Of a stretch of DNA of 64,000 nt, positions 43,872-51,665 are shown one piece after another. Each line of letters opens with the position of its first letter. Positions within the stretch are counted from its first letter, which is position 1. Origin of the DNA: JAHRAW01 sp965212085. Lineage in GTDB: Bacteria; Pseudomonadota; Gammaproteobacteria; Arenicellales; Poriferihabitantaceae. A program made the position numbers and the translations under genes. The DNA lies in the NCBI GenBank assembly GCA_965212085.1, contig OZ243042.1, positions 806,001-870,000 of the forward strand, in the 5' to 3' direction. The notes beneath the pieces were generated by a model. It saw only the letters and a program-made list of their open reading frames with translations. It had not been told where the DNA came from and ran no database searches.

Positions 43872-44954
43872 ATGAATAACGCTATCCAATCCCCGGCTGC
43901 TTCGGATGCTGCGATTCGTGTGTGCAACGCCTGGAAAATTTTTGGCGAGCGCAGCGAGGAGGCGCTTCGGCACATCCGGCGCGCCGGCATTTCCAAGCGT
44001 GAGGCGTTGGAGACCTACAACTGCGTGATCGGCGTCGCCGACGTGAGTTTTGAGGTGCGGCCGGGGCAGATTTATTGCGTAATGGGGTTGTCGGGCAGTG
44101 GAAAATCCACGCTGGTGCGCCACATCAACCGCCTGCTGGAACCGACGCGCGGGCATATCTACGTCAACGGGCTGGACGTGATGGAGCTGGCACCTGCGGC
44201 GTTGCAGGATTTTCGCAATCGCCACATCGCCATGGTGTTTCAGAACTTCGCGCTGATGCCGCACCGTTCGGTGCTCGACAACATCGCCATGCCGTTGGAA
44301 ATTCGCGGTGTGAGTAAGAACAAACGCTTGCGGGTCGCCGAAAAAAACCTCGCGCTGGTGGAGTTGAGCGGCTGGGGGAATAAGTTTGCCCACGAGTTGT
44401 CCGGCGGGATGCAGCAGCGCATCGGGCTGGCACGGGCGCTGGCGGCGGACTCCGACGTCCTGCTCATGGACGAGCCGTTCAGCGCCCTCGACCCGCTGAT
44501 TCGGCGGCAGCTGCAAAATCAGTTTATGGCCCTCGCCGGGCAGATGAAAAAGACCACGGTTTTCATCACCCACGACCTCGACGAGGCGGTGCGCATCGGC
44601 GACCGCATCGCCATCATGCGCGACGGCCGCCTGATACAGGAAGACACGCCGGAAAACATTGTCATGCACCCGGTGGACGACTACGTGGCGGATTTTGTGG
44701 CCGGCATTTCGCGGCTCAAGGTGGTGCGCGCGCGCGCCGTGATGCACCCCATCGAAGAATTTGAACGCCGCCACGGCGCGCTCGGCGATGACTGCCCGCG
44801 CTTCGGGGAGGACGAACCGCTGAACGTGTTGATCGCGGCGGCTGTGGAACACGACCGGCCGCTGCTGATCACCGATGCGTCGGGCGCGCGCACCGGAGTC
44901 ATCACCACCAAAGATTTGTTGCAAACCATCATCGAGGGCACGGATTCGTCATGA
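43872..44954 (+). CDS. proV: Glycine betaine/proline-type ABC transporter, ATP-binding protein
   Basis: ProV/OpuAA type. Walker A GLSGSGKST (72-80), Q-loop FQNFALMPHRSV, signature LSGGMQQRIGLARAL, Walker B VLLMDEPFSALD and H-loop THDLDEA. An N-terminal lead (WKIFGERSEEALRHI) is typical of ProV. The C-terminus beyond residue 270 corresponds to the CBS region, likely an osmotic or nucleotide sensor. Its stop overlaps the permease ATG (ATGA). Confidence 0.93.
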   Translation: MNNAIQSPAASDAAIRVCNAWKIFGERSEEALRHIRRAGISKREALETYNCVIGVADVSFEVRPGQIYCVMGLSGSGKSTLVRHINRLLEPTRGHIYVNGLDVMELAPAALQDFRNRHIAMVFQNFALMPHRSVLDNIAMPLEIRGVSKNKRLRVAEKNLALVELSGWGNKFAHELSGGMQQRIGLARALAADSDVLLMDEPFSALDPLIRRQLQNQFMALAGQMKKTTVFITHDLDEAVRIGDRIAIMRDGRLIQEDTPENIVMHPVDDYVADFVAGISRLKVVRARAVMHPIEEFERRHGALGDDCPRFGEDEPLNVLIAAAVEHDRPLLITDASGARTGVITTKDLLQTIIEGTDSS

Positions 44955-46480
44955 AACAAATTGCTGAGACTTCTGGGGCTTCTGAAAACGCAACGCCAGA
45001 AGAAGACCGCGCGGAATTGTTGAAACGGTTCGTGGGCTTCAACCCGCAGTACTACCGGCGCGAGTTCACCAAAATCGGCGACACCACCGGGTTCGCGTGG
45101 AGTTTCAACCTGAGCGCCGCGTTGCTCGGCCCGGTGTGGTTCGGGCTGCGCGGGTTGTGGAAGTGGGGATTGCCCTTCGTCATCGTTGAGACCTTCGCGC
45201 TCACGCGGATTATGCGCGGCCTGTTCGGCGACCTGTCGGTGGAGGCGCGCAAGCGCATTGACGGCATTGAGGGAACCCTGCGCCTGCGCTACGAGCAACT
45301 GCAGGCGGCGCTCGACAACAACACCGACAAGGTGGAAACCATCCGCGGATGGATCGCTTCGCTGGAGCGGGAAATCAGCAACATCCAACTGGAGATACGG
45401 GACGCCGAGGAGTCGGCGGTGTGGGTGACGGTGTTCGGCTTCGCGGTGCTGTTTATGGTCAAGGCCGTGCAGGGCATCGCGGCCAACCGGGTGCTGGAAA
45501 AACGCTTCTGCGAATGGCTGTCCGACCGCAGTTTGAAGAGCGGGCTTGAACCGCTGAGCATTTTGCTGAGCGGGGCTTTCGTGGCGTTCGTGTACCTGGT
45601 CGGGGTTTTGTTTTACGGACTCAACGATCCCACCGCGCTGCTCGGCCAGTTCCCCGCCAATCCCCAATACCGGCTGACCGCGATCGGCTGGATCGTAAAT
45701 TTTTTCGCGTGGCTGACGGACGCCGGCGACGGGGTTTTTTACGTGATCTCCTACGGCATTCGCATTTTCCTGGATCAACTGGAGGTGTTGTTCGTGGAAA
45801 CGCCGTGGCCGATCGTCGCCGGTTTCATCATTTTACTGACCGGCCTGACCGCAGGCACGCGCGGCGCGGCGTTCGCCGCCGCTTCCCTGGCTTTTATGGG
45901 AATGCTGGAGTTCTGGGAAAAGGCCATGACCACGCTCGCCCTGCTGGGAACGGCGGCGTGCATCAGCATCACCATCGGCATTCCGCTGGGGGTGTTCTGC
46001 GCGCGGCGCGAGCGTTTTTATAGCGTCATTCGCCCGATCATGGACTTTATGCAGACCATGCCGTCGTTCGTTTTTATGATTCCGGTGATCGCCCTGTTCA
46101 GCGTCGGCAAACCCGCCGCCATCGTCATCACCATGATTTTCGGCGGCACCCCGGTGGTGCGGCTCACGGTGCTCGGACTGCGCGGCGTTCCCGAAACCAT
46201 ACGCGAGGCGGCCATCGCCTTCGGCGCATCCAAATGGTACCTGCTCACCAGGGTTGACCTGCCGCTGGCGGCACCGTCCATATTCGCCGGCATCAATCAG
46301 ACCATCATGCTCAGCCTGGCGATGGTGGTGGTGGCTTCGCTGATCGGCGCCAAGGGTTTGGGGGAAGACGTGCTTGAGGCGCTGCAATACGCCAACGTCG
46401 GCCAGGGAATTCTGGCCGGTTTCGCGATTTTGTTTTGCGCGATGATTTTGAACCGGATCATTCAGGGGAGGAACCGCTGA
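44951..46480 (+). CDS. proW: Glycine betaine/proline-type ABC transporter permease with extra N-terminal membrane domain
   Basis: Residues about 280-505 are a normal BPD-type permease (GIPLGVFCARRERFYSVIRP, EAAIAFGASKWYLL as the EAA loop, QTIMLSLAMVVVASLIGAKG). The first 280 or so residues are unusual: a DUF2628-like segment (FAWSFNLSAALLGPVWFGLR), a charged coiled coil (TDKVETIRGWIASLEREISN) and more helices. Total 509 residues against about 350 for E. coli ProW. Translationally coupled to proV. Confidence 0.88.
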   Translation: MKQIAETSGASENATPEEDRAELLKRFVGFNPQYYRREFTKIGDTTGFAWSFNLSAALLGPVWFGLRGLWKWGLPFVIVETFALTRIMRGLFGDLSVEARKRIDGIEGTLRLRYEQLQAALDNNTDKVETIRGWIASLEREISNIQLEIRDAEESAVWVTVFGFAVLFMVKAVQGIAANRVLEKRFCEWLSDRSLKSGLEPLSILLSGAFVAFVYLVGVLFYGLNDPTALLGQFPANPQYRLTAIGWIVNFFAWLTDAGDGVFYVISYGIRIFLDQLEVLFVETPWPIVAGFIILLTGLTAGTRGAAFAAASLAFMGMLEFWEKAMTTLALLGTAACISITIGIPLGVFCARRERFYSVIRPIMDFMQTMPSFVFMIPVIALFSVGKPAAIVITMIFGGTPVVRLTVLGLRGVPETIREAAIAFGASKWYLLTRVDLPLAAPSIFAGINQTIMLSLAMVVVASLIGAKGLGEDVLEALQYANVGQGILAGFAILFCAMILNRIIQGRNR

Positions 46481-46602
46481 GCGCGAAAGTTAGCGGCTAT
46501 CGCCGCCGGTTGGACGGCCGCAGAGGTGTAAAGACGGGCAAGGGAAACGATGAGGCTTGGTCGCTTTTTTTGCGCTTCCTCTGTCCTTCCTTACGCCCTC
46601 GG

Positions 46603-46890
46603 TGTCATCCCCGAACGATAGAAAAATAGGGAGCGTAGCGACCGTTTGTTTCATCGTATCGGATCCGCTTTTTCGGCCCGGCGCCAGCCGGCTGTCGCGC
46701 ACAGGGATGTGCGCAGCGGCGCTGAAAACAGGATGTTTTCCCGCGCCGCACAGGGGGGCGTGGGGGGCTCTCCCCCCCACAATGCGCGTCACGCGCACCC
46801 GCAACCCGCGCACCGCACAGGGGGGCGTGGGGGGTCTCCCCCCCCCCCCCACAATGCGCGTCACGCGCACACGCAACCCGCGCCCCCCAA
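46603..46890 (-). repeat. Inverted dispersed repeat modules, partly tandem (gap 46481-46908)
   Basis: 46603-46668 is the inverted ATTCCCGATACGATGA...TTCGGGAATGAC module. 46687-46800 is the inverted double-hairpin module, ending in CAATGCGCGTCACGCGCA. 46811-46880 repeats the last part, with a run of 13 C (46838-46850). No gene is visible in the gap. Confidence 0.8.
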
Positions 46891-46908
46891 CCGCCGGCGT
46901 CCGCAAGA

Positions 46909-48354
46909 TCAACGCTCATACACCCACCGCAGCACTGCGTCCTGCACGGCGTTGCCGTTCCAGAAATTGACCCGGCCGGAGTCGATCATCATCACTACGC
47001 TGTAGTGGCGGTCGTCGCCGGCGTGGACGTAGCCGGCCATGCTGCGTACGCCGTCTATCAGGCCGGTTTTGATGCGCGCGCGGCCGTGCAGGGGGGTGTC
47101 GTGCAGGCGTTCGCGCATGGTGCCGTCAATGGCGGCGAGGGGCAGCGATGAGACGAACTCGGGGCGGTAGGCGCTTTCCCAGCCGCGCTTCAGCAAGGCC
47201 GACAGGCCGGCTGCGGACAGGCGGCTTTTGCGCGACAGGCCGGAGCCGTTTTCGATGACCAGCGCGGGCATTTGGATGCGGTTGGCGGACAGCCAGGTGT
47301 GGATGGCGCGGGTGCCGGCTGCGACGGTGCCGGGTTCGCCGTGCAGTTCGGCGGCGAGGGTCAGGAGCAGTTGGCGGGACATGACGTTGTTGCTGAATTT
47401 GTTGATGCCGGTGATGATGTCGGCGAGGGGTTCGGAGGGGCGCGTCAACAGGGGCTGCGCGGTTTCGGGGGTTTTGGCGAGGCGGTAGCCGCCGTCCAGC
47501 GTGCCGCCGAGGGCGCGCCACAGGGCGGTGAACAGGCGGTATGCGTACTCGTCGTTGGGCAGGATGCTGCGGGAAAGCGCGTGGGTTCCGCAGCGCGGGC
47601 GGTAGGCGCCGGTGAAATACACCGCCGGGTTTTTGCCGGTGCGCGCAACCCGGTACGACCAGCCGGCGGCGGGGTTGATGCAGCGGCCGGTTTGGGCCTT
47701 GATGCGGTTGACGATGGTAAGCCCGGCGAGGGGCGGCTCGACGCGCACGCGGATTTGGCCGCCGCCGGGTTCAATGACCAGACGGGTCGCCGAGAAATTG
47801 ACCAGCGCGGCATCGGGGCCGACGTTGTACAGGCGCGCGGCCTTGCCGTCGAAGGCGCTGCGGTCGTGCCGCCCCGGCGCGAAGCGGGTGTTGTCGATCA
47901 CCAGTTGGCCGGTGACGGCGGCGAGGCCGCTTTGCCTGAGCGCCAGCACGCCGCCGAGCATTCGCTCGACGGTGAGGAACGGGTCGCCGCCGCCCTTGAA
48001 AATCAAGTCTCCGCGCAGCACGCCGTCCTCAATCGCGCCGGCGGCGAGGTAGGCGGTTTGCCATTGATGGCCGGGGCCGAGGAGTTCGAGGGCCGCGAGG
48101 GTGGTCAGCAGTTTGATCACCGAGGCCGGGTTGCGGGGGACTTCGGCGTTGAGGCGCAGCAGCGGCGCGACTGCGGTCCTGTCCCTGTCCACGGCGCGCA
48201 CAACGAGGCTGACCGCCGAGGCGGGGATGCGGTGTTTGTGCAGGAGTTGTGCGATGGCGCCGGGTAGTGTGTCGTTGGCGGTGGCGGTGGCGCAGAGGAG
48301 CAGCCCGGCGAGCAGGGGCGGGAACGGGAACAGCCGGCGGCTTGATGCGGTCAT
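46909..48354 (-). CDS. dacB: D-alanyl-D-alanine carboxypeptidase/endopeptidase, PBP4 type
   Basis: Periplasmic peptidoglycan hydrolase that trims stem pentapeptides or cuts cross-links. The signal peptide is in residues 1-26. Motifs: SxxK as SVIK (Ser78), SxN as SNN (about 310) and KTG in RIKTGLIDGVRSMAGY. The long insert between SxxK and SxN typical of class C PBPs is present. 481 residues. It ends just beside the repeat block. Confidence 0.93.
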   Translation of the reverse strand: MTASSRRLFPFPPLLAGLLLCATATANDTLPGAIAQLLHKHRIPASAVSLVVRAVDRDRTAVAPLLRLNAEVPRNPASVIKLLTTLAALELLGPGHQWQTAYLAAGAIEDGVLRGDLIFKGGGDPFLTVERMLGGVLALRQSGLAAVTGQLVIDNTRFAPGRHDRSAFDGKAARLYNVGPDAALVNFSATRLVIEPGGGQIRVRVEPPLAGLTIVNRIKAQTGRCINPAAGWSYRVARTGKNPAVYFTGAYRPRCGTHALSRSILPNDEYAYRLFTALWRALGGTLDGGYRLAKTPETAQPLLTRPSEPLADIITGINKFSNNVMSRQLLLTLAAELHGEPGTVAAGTRAIHTWLSANRIQMPALVIENGSGLSRKSRLSAAGLSALLKRGWESAYRPEFVSSLPLAAIDGTMRERLHDTPLHGRARIKTGLIDGVRSMAGYVHAGDDRHYSVVMMIDSGRVNFWNGNAVQDAVLRWVYER

Positions 48355-48365
48355 TTACAACCAAC

Positions 48366-48605
48366 CTAAAGCCAGCGCAGGACGCCGAGGATGGCGGCGG
48401 CGGCGTAGAAGAGTTGTAGCAGGCAGATGCCGCGATGCCCGCCGGCGTGCGCCCAGATGCCGATGAGGATGGCCGAGGTCAGCAGCAGGGAAAAGCCCAA
48501 AACTTCGGCACCGATGTTGGCGGCCACCAGCAGTGAATACAATACCGCCGTGGTTACGCCACTCCATTCCAGCACCAGCAGTTTGGTCGGTTTGATTTTG
48601 TTCAT
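48366..48605 (-). CDS. Small inner-membrane protein (79 aa), function unknown
   Basis: It has three hydrophobic stretches (TTAVLYSLLVAANIGAEVLG, FSLLLTSAILIGIWA, GICLLQLFYAAAAILGVL) joined by short loops, one with HAGGHRG. It lies directly before dacB on the same strand. It looks like a conserved small membrane protein but I cannot name the family. Confidence 0.65.
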   Translation of the reverse strand: MNKIKPTKLLVLEWSGVTTAVLYSLLVAANIGAEVLGFSLLLTSAILIGIWAHAGGHRGICLLQLFYAAAAILGVLRWL

Positions 48606-48670
48606 TGTGCCGCTCCGGCGGAGGTTGGTGATATACTTTGCTCTTTGCTATACAACCGATATTTTACGCA

Positions 48671-49021
48671 ATGGCCCGAAAAAAGAGCATCTACAAAATC
48701 CAGTTCCACTGTCGCGGGCAACTGTATGAATTGTACGCCCGCGAAGTGTCGCAAAGCAGTTTGTATGCGTTCATCGAAGTGGCCGACATCATCTTCGGGG
48801 AGAAATCAAAACTGGTGGTTGACCCGTCCGAAGAGCGCTTGAAAACCGAGTTCAGCCAGGTCAACCGCACCTACGTGCCGCTGCACGCGGTGGTGCGAAT
48901 TGACGAGGTGGAGAAGGAGGGAATCAACAAAATTATCGACAAACCCGCCGAAAGCAGCGAAGGCGGCGACAGCAATATCACGCCGTTTCCGATGCCGCCG
49001 TTGCAGCCGAAGGGCGATTAG
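48671..49021 (+). CDS. DUF1820 family protein
   Basis: The start MARKKSIYKIQFHCRGQLYE at 48671 is the family start; the frame is open 33 bases further up. GQLYELYAREVSQSSLYAFI, VDPSEERLKTEF and VPLHAVVRIDEVEKEG are the conserved parts. 116 residues, soluble. The family is largely limited to gammaproteobacteria and has no assigned role. The tail is Pro/Ser-rich. Confidence 0.88.
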   Translation: MARKKSIYKIQFHCRGQLYELYAREVSQSSLYAFIEVADIIFGEKSKLVVDPSEERLKTEFSQVNRTYVPLHAVVRIDEVEKEGINKIIDKPAESSEGGDSNITPFPMPPLQPKGD

Positions 49022-49129
49022 TGTCCGGTTGCGCCGGATCGTATTGACGCTGGATTGTTCGTATCACCCCTGACACGAACCCTGCGGACTGCGCACAATT
49101 TTGCTCCCGGAAAAATTGTCCCGCCCGCG

Positions 49130-49540
49130 TTCAGGCGGGGACAGGTCGCGACCTGTCCCTACGCCCGCACAAAGTTCCCGCCGTTATTCAAACCCTTCCG
49201 GCGTTAGCCGGACTGTCGCGCACAGGGATGTGCGCGCGGCGCTGGAAACAGGAGTTTCCCCGCGCCGCAAAGGGGGGCGCGGGGGGTCTCCCCCCGCAAA
49301 TGCGCGTCACGCGCACCGAAACCCCGAACCGTCGCCCTACGCCGCCGCAACGCTGGATTCCCGAATGCGATGAAAAATATGGTCGCTGGCGCTCCCTATT
49401 TTTCTATCGTTCGGGAATGACACCGAGGGCGTGGCAACGCCTTTGCCGTCCAACCGCCCGCGTAGCGGTGCTGGAAACAGGATGTTTCCCCGCGCCGCGC
49501 ACGGAGAGCTTTCCCCGCAAATGCGCGTTACGCGCAACGC
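49130..49540 (-). repeat. Cluster of dispersed repeat modules (gap 49022-49527)
   Basis: 49139-49158 is the GGACAGGTCGCGACCTGTCC palindrome. 49193-49318 is an inverted double-hairpin module. 49351-49422 is the ATTCCCGA...TTCGGGAATGAC module. 49457-49540 is a shorter inverted double-hairpin copy whose TGCGCGTTACGCGCA end contains the msrA stop codon (49528-49530). No gene is seen in the gap. Confidence 0.8.
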
Positions 49541-50145
49541 ACCCCCGTACCGCCCAAGCCGCAATAGCCGCCGGGGTTTTTCGCCAGGTATTGCTGGTGG
49601 GCGTCTTCGGCGTAGTAAAACTCCGGCGCCGGGAGGATTTCGGTGGTGATGACGCCGTGGCCGGCGGTGCTGAGTTTGGCCTGGTAGTTCGCCCCGGACT
49701 GTTCGGCGAGTTTCAACTGCTCGTCGTTGTATGCGTAAATGGCCGAGCGGTACTGGGTGCCGTGGTCGTTGCCCTGGCGCATGCCCTGGGTGGGGTCGTG
49801 GGATTCCCAGAACGCGCGCAGCAGGTCGGCGTACGGGATTTGCGCCGGGTCATAGACCACCAGCACCGCTTCGGCGTGGCCGGTCATGCCGGCGCAAATT
49901 TCGGCGTAGGTGGCGTTGGGGGTGCGGCCGCCGGCATAGCCGACCGCGGTGGTGTACACGCCGGGTAGCTGCCAGTAGATGCGTTCCGCGCCCCAGAAAC
50001 AACCGAGGGCGAAGGCCGCGCTTTCCAGTCCCTCGGCGAACGGCCCCTTGAGCGGGTTGCCGTTGACGAAGTGCCGGTTGGTGGGCGGCATGGCGGTTTC
50101 CCGGCCGGACGGGGCGTTCTTGGCATAAGCAAGCGGGTTATTCAT
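49528..50145 (-). CDS. msrA: Peptide-methionine (S)-S-oxide reductase
   Basis: Reduces methionine-S-sulfoxide in proteins. GCFWGAERIYWQLPGV carries the catalytic Cys (about 49); GYAGGRTPNATYAEICAG, TGHAEAVLVVYDP and GTQYRSAIYAY follow. C-terminal resolving Cys lie in PGGYCGLGGTGVRCA. I start at the ATG 50145; the frame is open to 50184 over the upstream small gene. The TAA lies within a dispersed repeat. Confidence 0.94.
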   Translation of the reverse strand: MNNPLAYAKNAPSGRETAMPPTNRHFVNGNPLKGPFAEGLESAAFALGCFWGAERIYWQLPGVYTTAVGYAGGRTPNATYAEICAGMTGHAEAVLVVYDPAQIPYADLLRAFWESHDPTQGMRQGNDHGTQYRSAIYAYNDEQLKLAEQSGANYQAKLSTAGHGVITTEILPAPEFYYAEDAHQQYLAKNPGGYCGLGGTGVRCA

Positions 50146-50167
50146 AGGTGTTCTGCCGCCAGAACGC

Positions 50168-50383
50168 TTATTTTTGGCTATCAAACCATTGAACTAGTTC
50201 GTCCCACCCCACTTGAATACCATTGCCTGCTTGAATATTTCTCCCGCACCATTCTACTGTCCCTTTGCCCAACCTCAGTTTTCCTACTACCTTTTCATCT
50301 GTATCGTAGACTGAAAGAGTAATCCCTTTATTGCCAAACGGCATTTCGAACAAGTCAGGAACATCATTAATATAAACATTCAT
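50168..50383 (-). CDS. Small hypothetical protein (71 aa)
   Basis: It starts MNVYINDVPDLFEMPFGNKG and ends GIQVGWDELVQWFDSQK. It is acidic, soluble, and reads like a small beta-rich domain with a terminal helix. The sequence is AT-richer than the genes on both sides, which suggests recent acquisition. Its stop is 22 bases before the msrA ATG. No family is recognised. Confidence 0.55.
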   Translation of the reverse strand: MNVYINDVPDLFEMPFGNKGITLSVYDTDEKVVGKLRLGKGTVEWCGRNIQAGNGIQVGWDELVQWFDSQK

Positions 50384-50421
50384 AATATTTACCAGTTTTC
50401 TCTGTTAATGAGTGAATCACG

Positions 50422-51003
50422 CTAAAACGCCAGGCCGTGGCCGTGCCCGATCATGCACAGAATCATCGGGATGGACAGCAGCGTGTTGGTGCGCGAGGCG
50501 GTGAAGGCGATGGTCTTGGCCTTGGCCTTTTCCTCGTCGGTGGCGGCGACGATGCCGAGCAGTTTTTTCTGGTTCGGCCAGATCAATGCCCAGACGTTGA
50601 TCAGCATGATGGTGCCGAGCCACGCGCCGACGCCGATGATGGTGATGCCGCCGGTGGCGAAGAAGTTCGTGGCGAAGCCGCCGACGTAGTGCAATGCGAT
50701 TGCGCCGGTGAGCCAGGTCGCCAGCGCGCCCCAGCGGAACCACCATAAGGCCCGCGGCGCGACATACTTGGAGATGGCGGCGGGGCCGGGTCCGTCGCTG
50801 TCCGCGGTGGCGTCGGCGACCGCCGGAACCTGCACGAAGTTAAAGTAATACAAAAGCCCGATCCAGGTGATGCCGGCGAGGACGTGCAACCACACGACCA
50901 ATGACCAGACAAACGCCGGTGGCGGATTCAGAAAAAATGCGAGGATAATCGCTGCCACAAAGCCGGAGACGATGGTTCCGGCGACGGTTTTTAAGGGATT
51001 CAT
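50422..51003 (-). CDS. Urate hydroxylase PuuD-like membrane protein, without cytochrome domain
   Basis: WLHVLAGITWIGLLYYFNFV (about 38-57), RWGALATWLTGAIALHY and LINVWALIWPNQKKLLG match the membrane domain of PuuD (PF06181 type). Five or six helices and conserved His near helix ends are seen. PuuD proper has a C-terminal cytochrome c domain; this one ends at 193 residues. GGAG lies 6 nt before the ATG. No purine genes are nearby, so urate oxidation is not assured. Confidence 0.75.
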   Translation of the reverse strand: MNPLKTVAGTIVSGFVAAIILAFFLNPPPAFVWSLVVWLHVLAGITWIGLLYYFNFVQVPAVADATADSDGPGPAAISKYVAPRALWWFRWGALATWLTGAIALHYVGGFATNFFATGGITIIGVGAWLGTIMLINVWALIWPNQKKLLGIVAATDEEKAKAKTIAFTASRTNTLLSIPMILCMIGHGHGLAF

Positions 51004-51165
51004 TTGATGCTCCGGGGGTTGGAATGGTTGCGGCTAAGGATAATGGCAGGGGTTGGAGATTGCAATAGGGTGTATGAGAATGTCGGCGGCCTGCGTAGCC
51101 GGTTTGACGCCGGATTGTTCGTATCGGCCTTGATACTTGTCGGGCGTTCGTGGGGGCGCAGGGCG

Positions 51166-51386
51166 CGTGACGCGCGTTTGCGGGGGGGAGGGGGCGGGGA
51201 CCCCCCGCACCCCCCTTTGCGGCGCGGGGAAACTCCTGTTTCCAGCGCCGCGCGCACATCCTTGTGCGCGACAGTCCGGCTAGCGCCGGAAGGGTTTGAA
51301 TGGCGGCGGGAACTTTGTGCGTGAGTTGGTAGGGACAGGTCGCAACCTGTCCGTATTTGTCAGTGGATTAGTGAACCTGTACAAAT
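51166..51386 (+). repeat. Dispersed repeat module plus one inverted-repeat end (gap 51004-51367)
   Basis: 51166-51302 is a double-hairpin module. 51332-51353 is a degenerate GGACAGGTCGCGACCTGTCC palindrome. 51357-51386 (TTGTCAGTGGATTAGTGAAC...) matches the right ends of the two MITE-like elements; a left end is not seen. The end overlaps the last codons and stop of the GIY-YIG gene. Confidence 0.75.
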
Positions 51387-51628
51387 ACCAGCCGTTCCTT
51401 TTCGGCCTTGCCCAGCTTGCGGAGCGCGTGTTCGCGCTTGGCGGCGGCGGAGCGGCTTTGGTGGTGTTCGTGATAGACCAGCGTCACCGGCCGCCGCGGG
51501 CGGGTATAGCGCGCCCCGGCCTGCGCGCCGGCGTTGTGTTCGGCCACGCGCCGCGCAAGGTCGGTGGTGATGCCGGTGTACAGGGAGCCGTCGGCGCAGC
51601 GCAGGATGTAGACAAACCAGTCTGCCAT
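51368..51628 (-). CDS. GIY-YIG domain protein (UPF0213/YhbQ type)
   Basis: WFVYILRCADGSLYTGITTD is the GIY-YIG variant (YIL ... YTG) and DLARRVAEHN supplies the conserved Arg. KREHALRKLGKAEKERL completes the short domain. 86 residues. A nuclease fold, but cellular role of these stand-alone proteins is unsettled. The final residues FVQVH and the stop come from the inverted-repeat end of a dispersed element. Confidence 0.88.
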   Translation of the reverse strand: MADWFVYILRCADGSLYTGITTDLARRVAEHNAGAQAGARYTRPRRPVTLVYHEHHQSRSAAAKREHALRKLGKAEKERLVFVQVH

Positions 51629-51665
51629 GAAGTCGGGCGTACCGTGGGCGGGGTGGCCGGCGCGC

